Below, piece after piece: positions 23,293-31,072 of a stretch of DNA of 37,538 nucleotides (the first letter of the stretch is position 1; each line of letters begins with the position of its first letter). A program made the translations under genes and the position numbers. Source of the DNA: JBDTCS01 sp039923455 (lineage in GTDB: Bacteria > Bacteroidota > Ignavibacteria > Palsa-1295); NCBI GenBank assembly GCA_039923455.1, contig JBDTCS010000103.1, positions 1 through 37,538 on the forward strand. The letters are read 5' to 3'. The notes below the pieces were generated by a model, which did not search any database, was not told the DNA's origin, and saw nothing but the letters and a program-made list of their open reading frames with translations.

Positions 23293-23958
23293 TTAGTAGT
23301 ACCCAAAAGCAACCCGTCTGTCATCTATTCTGGCCTTTAGCTTCTGTTTCTTGAGCCACAGATTGAACCTCGTGATCTTTGCTTCGTCTGACTTTACATC
23401 TTGTGCAATTGCAGCGAGCAGGGCTTCGTGTTCCAGGTTGATCTTCTCGACGGAAATTATGATATGCGTGATGCTGTCGTTTAGGGGGTCATTCAAAGCT
23501 TGCTGCATGACGTCGGGCCGAAACTTGCCCATGGAGTCGGTGAATTGCTGTACAAGAAATGGCGGCGGTGTTTTTAGAATTCGGGCTTTTGTCTCTGCGT
23601 CGGAAAGATTCAGCTTGCGCTTATAGATCTCCTGCTCGACGATAATATCTTCGACAGTCTTATCCCATGCAGCATTCACAAAATCTGTGAGTTGTGCAGG
23701 AGTGACAGCTCCATTCTTCACAGCGCTATCGCGGGCGGCTTGGCGGATCATGTCCGAGAGAATTCCACGATAATCATACAGCAAAATTACCTGTCCATTC
23801 ACAACTCCGACGGTGTCGGTCATCTTGTGCTTTTTTTCGGTCTTCTTTTTCGGCGCGACTGGCTCTGAAGTTTGCGCCGAGGTCGCGGTCGCAAGAAAAC
23901 CTAATGCGATAGAAAGCAGCAGCACGGGTAGAATGCGTCTCATCCGGTAAGAAATCAT
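23293..23958 (-). CDS. Secreted SurA/PpiD N-terminal-like protein without a PPIase domain
   Basis: A 221-residue protein with a Sec signal peptide (RRILPVLLLSIALGFLATATSA, roughly residues 7-28) and a lysine-rich segment after it. Residues about 48-165 resemble the SurA_N chaperone domain of Bacteroidota periplasmic foldases: VVNGQVILLYDY, a helix with VEDIIVEQEIYKRKLNLSD, then PPPFLVQQFTDSMGKF and LNDP. In full-length relatives one or two parvulin PPIase domains follow; here the protein ends after a further helical and basic stretch. It may be a dedicated chaperone or a domain remnant. It begins 17 bases after the GCS2-type ligase, so the two are probably co-expressed. ATG 23943 is a possible alternative start. 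Confidence 0.65.
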   Translation of the reverse strand: MISYRMRRILPVLLLSIALGFLATATSAQTSEPVAPKKKTEKKHKMTDTVGVVNGQVILLYDYRGILSDMIRQAARDSAVKNGAVTPAQLTDFVNAAWDKTVEDIIVEQEIYKRKLNLSDAETKARILKTPPPFLVQQFTDSMGKFRPDVMQQALNDPLNDSITHIIISVEKINLEHEALLAAIAQDVKSDEAKITRFNLWLKKQKLKARIDDRRVAFGYY

Positions 23959-23975
23959 GAATGGAAACTAGCGCG

Positions 23976-25082
23976 TTACAACCCTGCAACAGTTTCGTCG
24001 CAGATATAATCAACGACATCAAGAATATTCTGTCTGCGCGCCCAAACTTCGCACTGCCTATCTGCGCCCGTGCCTCGAGCGAGCATAGTTCTAACGTTCT
24101 CGCATTCTTTTCTGGAGCCGAGTTCATCGACCACATCATCGATAAAATCCAGCAGCTCTTCGATCAGGTCGCGAATCGGCACTTCCTTTTCTTTGCCGAA
24201 ATCGACCATCATTCCATTGATGCCATACCGAGAAGCGCGCCACTTATTTTCCATGAGTAGCGCACGACGATACTGCCGGAAACCGAGATTCTTTGAGCGC
24301 AGCGTCCAGAGCTTGAAGGCGATCGCTTGCATGAGTGCTGCGAGTGTGACGGTTTCGTCGGCACGCATCGGAATATCACAGACGCGAATTTCGAGCGTTG
24401 GAAAGTTTGGATGCGGACGAATGTCCCACCAAATCTTTTTGCCGTTATCAATGCAGCCCGTCTTTACAAGTAGCTTGACAAAATTATCGAACTCACTATA
24501 ATCTGCAAACGAGTCTGGAATATTCGTGCGAGGATACCTATCAAAAACTTTTGTGCGAAAACTCTTCAGGCCGGTATTGCTACCAAGCCAAAACGGGGAG
24601 TTTGAGGAGAGCGCAAGCAAATGCGGCAGAAAATATCGAAACTCGTTCATGATCTGAATCTGCAGTTCCTTATCCTCAATGCCCAAGTGCACGTGCAATC
24701 CGAAGATCAGATTTGCTCGCGCGATGAGTTGCATCTCTTCGATTAGCTTATCGTAGCGAATATCGGGTGTGATATCTTGTGCACGCCAATCGGCGAAGGG
24801 ATGCGTACCCGCTGCAGCAATACGGAGGCCTTTGGCTTCGGCGAGATCACGAAGAAATCTGCGCAGTGCTTTTACTTCGTGTTCTGCTTCTTGGATCGTG
24901 TGACATATAAGGGTACCGACTTCCGCAACGGATTGATGAATTTCCGGACGGACTTGCTCGGCAAGGATCGTCTTGTTGCCTTCCAATATCTGGAGAATAT
25001 GCGATCGCAGATCTCGCGTGAGCGGGTCGATCAACTGAAATTCTTCTTCGATTCCTATCGTGAGAGCCGGACGAGTTGACAT
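23976..25082 (-). CDS. Carboxylate-amine ligase, GCS2/YbdK-type
   Basis: A 368-residue ATP-dependent ligase of the glutamate-cysteine ligase 2 family. The ATG at 25082 gives the standard family start, with GIEEEFQLID at residues 10-19 supplying metal-binding glutamates. A TTG seven codons upstream is less likely. Later blocks (HVHLGI, NSPFWLGSNTG, RPHPNFPTLEIRVCDIPMR) contain the acidic and arginine residues of the active site. YbdK has weak glutamate-cysteine ligase activity in vitro; many relatives act in unknown amide-bond syntheses. It lies between an ATP-grasp ligase gene (79 bases upstream) and the secreted SurA-N-like gene, an arrangement suggesting a pathway with two ligases. Confidence 0.9.
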   Translation of the reverse strand: MSTRPALTIGIEEEFQLIDPLTRDLRSHILQILEGNKTILAEQVRPEIHQSVAEVGTLICHTIQEAEHEVKALRRFLRDLAEAKGLRIAAAGTHPFADWRAQDITPDIRYDKLIEEMQLIARANLIFGLHVHLGIEDKELQIQIMNEFRYFLPHLLALSSNSPFWLGSNTGLKSFRTKVFDRYPRTNIPDSFADYSEFDNFVKLLVKTGCIDNGKKIWWDIRPHPNFPTLEIRVCDIPMRADETVTLAALMQAIAFKLWTLRSKNLGFRQYRRALLMENKWRASRYGINGMMVDFGKEKEVPIRDLIEELLDFIDDVVDELGSRKECENVRTMLARGTGADRQCEVWARRQNILDVVDYICDETVAGL

Positions 25083-25161
25083 GGAACGTAGATCACAAAT
25101 CAAACATGATGAAAACGACGATTACTAGTGCGGATAACTTTCACAACCCCTGACATACTTG

Positions 25162-26094
25162 TTATGGCATCAACAAGTCTTTGTGTTTCAAGTTCTTGAC
25201 CGGCTTGCGGGGTTTCTTAGCGAGTGCGATAAGATAATCAGCTGCTGTGTTCACGACCCATTCAAAATTTTCCTCACCGACCGAACTTGCTTCGGCGTCC
25301 GGTGCCGGATTCGTAAAGTCGATCGCATACGGTTTGCCGTCTTTGACTGCGAATTCTACTGTGTTGAATTCATAGCCAAGCGTCTCGCAGATCGTTTTGC
25401 AATCTTTCGTCATCCGGTCGGTAAGTGCTTTCGACGGCGAAAAGCCGGCCTGATAGCGCAGATGGTGTGGATTGCGAGGATCATAGGGCATGATGCGCAC
25501 ATGCTTTCGTCCGATCACATAACAGCGATAGTATTCTTCAAAATCTATACACTCCTGCAAAGTCATCACGAGCGTGTTCGTTTCGTGGTAGCACTTGAAG
25601 AACTCGTCGCGGTCATGCACTTTGTACACATTCTTCCAGCCACCACCGGCGTGTGGTTTAAAAAACGCCGGAAATTTTATGTAATCAAACAGCGCATCCC
25701 AATCGAGTGGGTAGAGCATATTGCGAAATGACGTGTTCGCTGTGTCCGGCGGAATATCCTTGCTCGGCACAAGGGCCGTTCTCGGTACAAGGATCCCAGC
25801 TCTGTGGCACGTCGAGTACGAAAAAAACTTTTCGTCAGCACTCCACCAGAATGGGTTATTTAGGACGTGCGTACCGGCAAGAACCATGTTCTTTAATACA
25901 GCGCGATAAAACGGAACATCCTGCGAGATCCGATCGAGCACAACATCATAGCGGAGTGCCTCGTCCATCTTCCATGCGTCGAGCATACACCACTCGCAAC
26001 TGACGCCCTGCGCTTTACCGACAGCATTGATCCGATCACGCAATGCGACAGGAAACGATTGCTCCATTCCGAATAACAAACCGACAATACCCAT
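25162..26094 (-). CDS. ATP-grasp ligase (RimK/glutathione-synthetase-like)
   Basis: A 310-residue cytosolic ligase. After an N-terminal alpha/beta region (MGIVGLLFG..., about 1-85), the ATP-grasp fold shows a lysine at K89, the ATP-binding FFKPHAGGGW (144-153, with K146 and the glycine loop), and the metal-binding DFTNP at 259-263 with D259 and N262. The pairing with a GCS2-family ligase directly downstream is reminiscent of glutathione synthesis, where one enzyme joins glutamate to cysteine and an ATP-grasp enzyme adds glycine. No thiol-specific residue can be shown. A product other than glutathione is equally possible. The start is ATG 26094. Confidence 0.85.
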   Translation of the reverse strand: MGIVGLLFGMEQSFPVALRDRINAVGKAQGVSCEWCMLDAWKMDEALRYDVVLDRISQDVPFYRAVLKNMVLAGTHVLNNPFWWSADEKFFSYSTCHRAGILVPRTALVPSKDIPPDTANTSFRNMLYPLDWDALFDYIKFPAFFKPHAGGGWKNVYKVHDRDEFFKCYHETNTLVMTLQECIDFEEYYRCYVIGRKHVRIMPYDPRNPHHLRYQAGFSPSKALTDRMTKDCKTICETLGYEFNTVEFAVKDGKPYAIDFTNPAPDAEASSVGEENFEWVVNTAADYLIALAKKPRKPVKNLKHKDLLMP

Positions 26095-26178
26095 GTGTCT
26101 TTTGTTGTGAGAGAAACAGTTTACCGCGCTTATTCTGTCCCTACGCTGCGGCGAAAAATAAATTATAACTACCGAGCT

Positions 26179-27003
26179 TTATTGCACATTGACTGTAATT
26201 GGTGCAGTCTTCACCACCTCTTTTTTATCCATTCGAATTCCGAGCGAGATCGTTGCAGTACCGGGTTTGAGTCCCGGAGGTGCAGTAAAATCAAGTGCAA
26301 GTCCGCCTCGCTCGATGCCGCAGCCCTCTACGAAAGTACGCCACGAATTTCCGTTCTGCTCGATATAGAGAAAGTTACCCTCTGCAAGTTTATCCCAATC
26401 GTTGGCCATTCGCTTGTTCATGCGAACCCACTGATCATCCGGTGCGAGTTTGCTGATCGTAACGTTATGCTCGAGTTCTTCCCAAGCGGCTTCTTTGCTC
26501 ACGATATCGGTCGGTACAAAGCCCTCACCTAAAATCCGAAACGCGTGGAGCGAAGTGAGTGGGGGACCAAAAAGACCCGTGAGCTTCGCCTGGACCTCGG
26601 CGATAACCTTAAACGTCCGTGGCACGCTCGCATCACGTTCATTGACAATGTAGATCAGTGCGTCGCCGGGCGTGAGCGTCGTCGGAGCCATAAAGCTTGC
26701 GATACTTGTATCACCATTCGAATTGTAGGAGCCGAGCGAAGTCCAGACCTGCTGGCCGTTCTGCTCGATACGCAAAATAGGAATATCGGATTTTACCCAA
26801 GATACCAATCGATCGGCGGTGCATTTCGATTGCGAGAATGGTGTTTCGGGGAGCGGATTCTCAAACGTAATAAACACTAATTGCCCCGCGGCAACAGTTT
26901 TGGGAAAGCTATAGAGTTTGAGTCGCTTTCCGAATGCGCTCGGCTGCAATGTGGAACAACAGAGTAAGAAGAGTGCAAGAAAAAAGTAGATCGGTCGTTT
27001 CAT
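26179..27003 (-). CDS. Secreted protein of unknown function
   Basis: A 274-residue exported protein. ATG 27003 gives a signal peptide (MKRPIYFFLALFLLCCST..., probable cleavage near SAFG) and has GAGG eight bases upstream; a GTG four codons earlier is also open. There are two cysteines at the end of the hydrophobic core, but they do not make a canonical lipobox. The mature part has two similar-looking sections with FITFENPLPETP, IPILRIEQNGQQVWTS and later FLYIEQNGNSWRTF, suggesting an internal repeat of a beta-sandwich-like domain. The C-terminus VKTAPITVNV resembles a final strand. No catalytic motif or T9SS tail is visible. Its stop is 84 bases ahead of the ATP-grasp gene. Confidence 0.7.
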   Translation of the reverse strand: MKRPIYFFLALFLLCCSTLQPSAFGKRLKLYSFPKTVAAGQLVFITFENPLPETPFSQSKCTADRLVSWVKSDIPILRIEQNGQQVWTSLGSYNSNGDTSIASFMAPTTLTPGDALIYIVNERDASVPRTFKVIAEVQAKLTGLFGPPLTSLHAFRILGEGFVPTDIVSKEAAWEELEHNVTISKLAPDDQWVRMNKRMANDWDKLAEGNFLYIEQNGNSWRTFVEGCGIERGGLALDFTAPPGLKPGTATISLGIRMDKKEVVKTAPITVNVQ

Positions 27004-27030
27004 CGGATGCCTCACTTCGGATGCCTCTTT
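27003..27030 (-). repeat. Duplicated 14-base ribosome-binding-site unit
   Basis: Two 14-base units (27003-27016 and 27017-27030) share 11 bases (TCGGATGCCTC on the plus strand). On the minus strand each contains GAGGCATCCGA, so the GAGG ribosome-binding site of the secreted-protein gene is present twice in tandem; only the copy nearer the start is at working distance. Confidence 0.7.
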
Positions 27031-27173
27031 TGAGTTGGGTACACGTATTCGATACTATCTCAAAAAGAATAGTCGCTGCAATGTTCCCGTATGGAAAACA
27101 TCGCTCCAGTTTAAGAAGCAACAATTGTGCCCTGCATACGTGAATTCAATGTAAAATGACATCTATGAAAAGC

Positions 27174-27206
27174 AATAAAAAAGAGCCGATCTGGAAGATC
27201 GGCTCT
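27174..27206 (-). terminator. Intrinsic terminator after secG
   Basis: A perfect 11-base-pair stem (27182-27192 with 27196-27206, three-base loop) is followed on the minus strand by TTTTTTATT. It lies 29 bases past the secG stop. The plus-strand side also has a short A/T run, but the T-tract is on the minus strand. Confidence 0.9.
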
Positions 27207-27234
27207 AAAAATAAGCTCAAAAAGTATCTGACCC

Positions 27235-27606
27235 TTACTTCGTCGCAGGTGCAGATGGTGGAGCCTGCTGCACAGGCACCTGAACTGCTGGTGCAGACTG
27301 TGGTGCACGAGCTGGCGCGGAAGGAACCGGTGCCGGACCCGATTGAATGGGGCTCGTACCTGCATCGGTACCGCCCGGTATGAAGAACAGGTTCGTGATA
27401 AGCGCAAGGAGCATAAAAGCACCCGCTAAGGAGATTGTTGCATTGACGAGGAAATCCGACGCCCTACGCACTCCAAAGACCGTACCGATCGAACCTGGAG
27501 CACCGAGCCCGCCAGAGAGTCCATCACCCTTCGAAGCTTGTGCGAGTACCACCAGCGTGAGCATGACGGAGACTATAATCATCAAAAGCAAAAGTATCGT
27601 AAACAT
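27235..27606 (-). CDS. secG: Preprotein translocase subunit SecG
   Basis: A 123-residue inner-membrane component of the SecYEG channel. Two hydrophobic helices (residues about 3-22 and 54-75) flank the characteristic loop QASKGDGLSGGLGAPG and FGVRRASDFL. The remaining 45 residues are a proline/alanine-rich tail (SGPAPVPSAPARAPQ...), common as a disordered end in Bacteroidota and related SecG. The ATG is at 27606. A strong terminator follows, so secG is the end of a transcript. Confidence 0.95.
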   Translation of the reverse strand: MFTILLLLMIIVSVMLTLVVLAQASKGDGLSGGLGAPGSIGTVFGVRRASDFLVNATISLAGAFMLLALITNLFFIPGGTDAGTSPIQSGPAPVPSAPARAPQSAPAVQVPVQQAPPSAPATK

Positions 27607-27786
27607 CGGCGGTTATTGAAACAAAAAATTGGTTATTCTTTGGGATTGCTCACTTTCTTACAAGATGAGCATATTTTAGCCCTTTTCCGGAAAATCCCGG
27701 GTGCAGTTCAACACTTTCATGAGAAAAGAATTCCATTTAGAGCTCGTTGATCTGGACATTCTGACAATCAAAAGTGCCGAAACAGC

Positions 27787-29226
27787 TCAAATTCCAAAGA
27801 AAACACGGTGGAGTTTACGAAGTGCAGGAATAACTTCGCTCTCTTCGAGAATTGCCACCAAGCTATGCTCAACCTGAAAGAAGGCATAGAGATTAAACTG
27901 ACGGAGTGATCGGCGCATTTGCTGACGGAGCGCTGAATAATTTGACTTGCCCTCTGGTGTGCGAACCACCAATGAGATCGAGCAAAGCGGTGGTTGCTCG
28001 GTCACCCGAAACTCGGATGTACCCAGATCCCGGACTATCTCGGTCTTCAGATATTTTTTTGCCAGAAGAAGTATCTCACTTTCGGTCGACCAGACAAATG
28101 TTGCGCGCCTAATCGCACGACGCGAGCTTTCACGCTCCTTCTTTTCTTTTGTTGAGAGCACTTGGATCGCGAGCGTTTCGCCGGTGATCGCATCACCTTC
28201 GAATCGTCGTTCGAGCTTGAGTGGGATCAAATGCTTCTCCACCGCGAGCGCAAGTGGCCGTGGTTTACGGACGTTTACGCCGAGTGCCAATTGTATCTGC
28301 GAACTTCTTTTGGACTTGGCATTTGGTGCAGCGACGCGCAATAACACTTTTGGCTCCATCGTCTGAAGCGGTTGCACGGTCGCTTTGTGCAAAACCTGCG
28401 CACCGCGTCGCCCGATCTCCTCAGCTTCCGCGAAACTCAGGTTTGTTATCAATTTTGCGTGTGGGATCAATTCCGGATCGGACGAATAGATACCTTGCAC
28501 CGATTTCCAGATCACGATCTCCCGAGCGCCAAGTGCGCGGCCGAGCAGCGTTGCGCTCAGATCGCTCGATTCGCTGCCCATGGTAGTCGTGATGCCATCG
28601 CGAGTAGCGCCGATGAAGCCTTGCGTAACGACGACTTTGGAATGCTCCAGCTTTGGAATGATCAGCTCGCAGGCACGCTCGGTAGTTTCCTCGAGGAGTG
28701 GCGCAGCGTTATTGAATTCTTCGTTTGTGACTACGAGCTCACGTGCGTCAATAGCCTTGATCGGTATTCCACGTTCCTCGAGCAACGCGGTGATCAAAGT
28801 AAACGCGAGTCGTTCGCCGTAGGATAAGAAGGTATCACGAACTCTCGGCGAAAGCTCACGAGTGATATTCACTCCTTCGGAGAGTGCGCGGATCTCAAGA
28901 GTGCATTTGCTGAACTCTGCTCGAACTTCAAGCGCGGTCGAGCTGGGAAGTTTGAGCGCAGCGAGCAATTGTTCGTGTTGATTGGCGATACGCTCGATGA
29001 GCTCCGAGGCCGCGATCAGATTACCTTGCTCACTTGCCTCAGCGGTGCGATGCAAATATCTTGTGGTGTGACCGATCGCTGAAATGACGAGGACAAGCCC
29101 CGTAAGAGAGCTACTCCTTCGGGCTCGACGAAGTTCATCCACGTGCGCCGTTCGCACGATCTCGACAAGTGTGTCGAGTCCGCGAGCTGTGCGTGTGGTA
29201 GCTCCGCCAAACTTGTAAACGATCAT
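27787..29226 (-). CDS. lysC: Aspartokinase
   Basis: A 479-residue enzyme phosphorylating aspartate at the entry to lysine, threonine and methionine synthesis. ATG 29226 gives MIVYKFGGATT, the canonical N-terminal KFGG motif, with GAGAGAG just upstream; a further 60 in-frame codons are not family sequence. The kinase domain runs to about residue 270 and includes ALIGYG-like FLSYGERLAF, TTMGSESSDLSATLLG and the block EIVIWKSVQGIYSSDP. The usual GRGGSD loop is GSESSD here. An ACT-type regulatory region (about 310-479) follows, so feedback control by an amino acid is likely. The gene stands alone between secG and the divergent birA. Confidence 0.9.
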   Translation of the reverse strand: MIVYKFGGATTRTARGLDTLVEIVRTAHVDELRRARRSSSLTGLVLVISAIGHTTRYLHRTAEASEQGNLIAASELIERIANQHEQLLAALKLPSSTALEVRAEFSKCTLEIRALSEGVNITRELSPRVRDTFLSYGERLAFTLITALLEERGIPIKAIDARELVVTNEEFNNAAPLLEETTERACELIIPKLEHSKVVVTQGFIGATRDGITTTMGSESSDLSATLLGRALGAREIVIWKSVQGIYSSDPELIPHAKLITNLSFAEAEEIGRRGAQVLHKATVQPLQTMEPKVLLRVAAPNAKSKRSSQIQLALGVNVRKPRPLALAVEKHLIPLKLERRFEGDAITGETLAIQVLSTKEKKERESSRRAIRRATFVWSTESEILLLAKKYLKTEIVRDLGTSEFRVTEQPPLCSISLVVRTPEGKSNYSALRQQMRRSLRQFNLYAFFQVEHSLVAILEESEVIPALRKLHRVFFGI

Positions 29227-29310
29227 CTCTCTCGACTTGGTAAGACTCGACGTGTAAGAAATTGCGACAATCCGAATTGAAAATACAGTATTATGGGATT
29301 GTGAGTTCAC

Positions 29311-29343
29311 CGAGTAGGAAAGAATCTTTGTGTTTTCTACTCG
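29311..29343. promoter_or_regulatory. Dyad in the birA/aspartokinase intergenic region
   Basis: CGAGTAGGAAA (29311-29321) pairs with TTTTCTACTCG (29333-29343), 11 base pairs with one G-T pair and an 11-base loop. It lies 85 bases before the aspartokinase start and 103 before birA. It could be an operator or a leader hairpin; no T-tract long enough for a terminator follows on the minus strand. Confidence 0.4.
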
Positions 29344-29445
29344 AGCAATAAAATATTTTTGTGAATCAGACGTTTGCTCATAAAGACTCGGCACAAGTTC
29401 AGGCATCTATGCTGTTAGTTGTGTACGGTAAGCTAATGATGTTCT

Positions 29446-30246
29446 ATGTGGAATCTTAATTCGTTTGAAGTGCTCTCCTCGACCAATACCTACGCTCGCG
29501 ATCGTATCGCTCGTGGGACGGCGGAGCATGGTGATGTGATTCAGGCCAAGCACCAAACTTCGGGTCGTGGGCGCTTTGCACAGCGAGCATGGACAGATGA
29601 GGCCGGAGCGAATTTGCTCATGACGATCATATTGAAAGATATTGCGAAAGAGAACGTTGAGTTTCTTTCCTATATCACAGGGCTTGCGATCGCACAAATG
29701 TTGCGCAGCTATCTGACACTTTGGAAAGGTATGGGAGTGCACGCACGCGTTCGGATGAAGTGGCCAAACGATATTCAGATCGACGAGCGGAAATGTTGCG
29801 GCATACTTTCAGAGGCAGTTTGGCAAGGAGATGAGTTGCGTGGCGTGTTGATCGGTATCGGATTGAACGTGAATCAAGAGCGGTTTCCGGAGCAGTTACG
29901 GGAGCGAAGCACTTCTCTCGCGATCGTCACGACTCAGAAACTCGTTGTGAATGAAATTCGCGATCAGTTGCTCGTGAAGTTGGGTGAAGCGTATGATAGT
30001 TATGCAAATCTCAGCCGAAAGGAGTTGCTCGCAAAATTACTGCCCGCGATTCGAGAGGAATTCAATTGGATGCACTCCAGGCCTCCGTTCGATGTTGAGT
30101 TGCTCGATGGTTCGATGGTTCGGAGTGTTCGCTATTGTGGAATCGATGAAGCTGGAGCCATGTATGTCAAATCAAAAGATGGCAAAGAACTAAAACTTAT
30201 GAGCGGAACACTCCACGAAACTCTCACGAACGGATCAACAGAATAG
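29446..30246 (+). CDS. birA: Biotin-[acetyl-CoA-carboxylase] ligase
   Basis: A 266-residue biotin protein ligase. It activates biotin as biotinyl-AMP and transfers it to the lysine of the biotin carrier of acyl-CoA carboxylases. The ligase domain starts at the N-terminus: STNTYAR (12-18), GRGRF (40-44) for the adenylate loop, KWPNDI (105-110) with the catalytic lysine-tryptophan region, and GIGLNVN. A C-terminal SH3-like domain follows (about 215-260). There is no N-terminal winged helix, so this is a group I enzyme that cannot act as the E. coli-type repressor. The coaX start lies 2 bases beyond the stop, a common birA-coaX pairing. Confidence 0.93.
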   Translation: MWNLNSFEVLSSTNTYARDRIARGTAEHGDVIQAKHQTSGRGRFAQRAWTDEAGANLLMTIILKDIAKENVEFLSYITGLAIAQMLRSYLTLWKGMGVHARVRMKWPNDIQIDERKCCGILSEAVWQGDELRGVLIGIGLNVNQERFPEQLRERSTSLAIVTTQKLVVNEIRDQLLVKLGEAYDSYANLSRKELLAKLLPAIREEFNWMHSRPPFDVELLDGSMVRSVRYCGIDEAGAMYVKSKDGKELKLMSGTLHETLTNGSTE

Positions 30247-30248
30247 CG

Positions 30249-31031
30249 ATGCTGCTAACGGTAGATATCGGTAACACCTCGACAAAGTTTGGGCTGTTCG
30301 ATTCGTCAGAACTCAAACGGAGTGATCGGCTTGCAACAAGCGCACTCGTTGCACATTCGCACACCGAGCCGCTCCAGCAAATATTCGAGAGTGATGCTGC
30401 CTATTCCAAAATCAAGGCGATCGCTGTTGCCTCCGTTGTTCCAATCGCGACGCAGGCACTCGTCGAATATTGCTCCGCACATTTCCCAGCTGTGAACGTC
30501 ACGGAAATATCGCACGCAAATATTCCGCTGATAAATAGTTATAACGCACCGACGGATGTTGGGCTCGACAGATTGCTAAGTGCATTCGCGGCATATATGA
30601 TGTACGGGAAGCCGGCGCTTCGACCGGTCATCACAGTGGATACTGGCACCGCGACGACATTTAATTGCGTTACAAGCAAAGGCGAATTCTTAGGCGGTGC
30701 GATCACGCTCGGCGCGGGCGCGATAATGAAGGCTTTGCACAGCTCGACGGCGCAACTACCGATCGAGGTGCTGGAATTTCCGTCCAGTTCGCTTGGCAGA
30801 TCTACCGACGAAAGCATTCGATCAGGAGTATTATTTGGTTCTCTCGCGATGATCGAAGGCATGATTGAACGATTGAAACTCGCAGCATTCTTCGATGAAG
30901 ATCCGATCGTAATTCTCACGGGTGGTCATTCGAATCTCTTCCGAGGAAAGTCGCTCGCTTTTGATCAGGTGGAACCGCATCTTGTTTTGTTTGGTATTCG
31001 GCTGTCGTACGAGTCTCAAATGAAACAGTAA
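30249..31031 (+). CDS. coaX: Type III pantothenate kinase
   Basis: A 260-residue ASKHA-fold kinase for the first step of coenzyme A synthesis. The phosphate-binding opening MLLTVDIGNTSTKFGLFD (1-18), the pantothenate-site block TDVGLDRLLSAFAAY and the second phosphate loop VDTGTATTFNCV, followed by GGAITLGAG, are all present. ATG 30249 directly follows the birA stop, so both are on one transcript. Type III enzymes resist feedback by CoA and need a monovalent cation. Confidence 0.96.
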   Translation: MLLTVDIGNTSTKFGLFDSSELKRSDRLATSALVAHSHTEPLQQIFESDAAYSKIKAIAVASVVPIATQALVEYCSAHFPAVNVTEISHANIPLINSYNAPTDVGLDRLLSAFAAYMMYGKPALRPVITVDTGTATTFNCVTSKGEFLGGAITLGAGAIMKALHSSTAQLPIEVLEFPSSSLGRSTDESIRSGVLFGSLAMIEGMIERLKLAAFFDEDPIVILTGGHSNLFRGKSLAFDQVEPHLVLFGIRLSYESQMKQ

Positions 31032-31072
31032 GTCCCTCGACTGGGAAATGTCCGGGGCGCAAGTCTGACTGC

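Noticed and set aside
24070..24501. 143-codon plus-strand frame opposite the GCS2-type ligase
   Set aside because: It is antisense to a conserved gene; its serine-rich translation is typical of a mirror frame.
25159..25731. 190-codon plus-strand frame opposite the ATP-grasp gene
   Set aside because: The ATP-grasp gene has intact motifs over this stretch; the antisense frame is rich in cysteine and aromatic residues without order.
27683..27694. 12-base perfect palindrome TTTTCCGGAAAA between secG and the aspartokinase gene
   Set aside because: Short and AT-rich at the ends, with no second copy noticed nearby and no clear relation to a start; likely chance.
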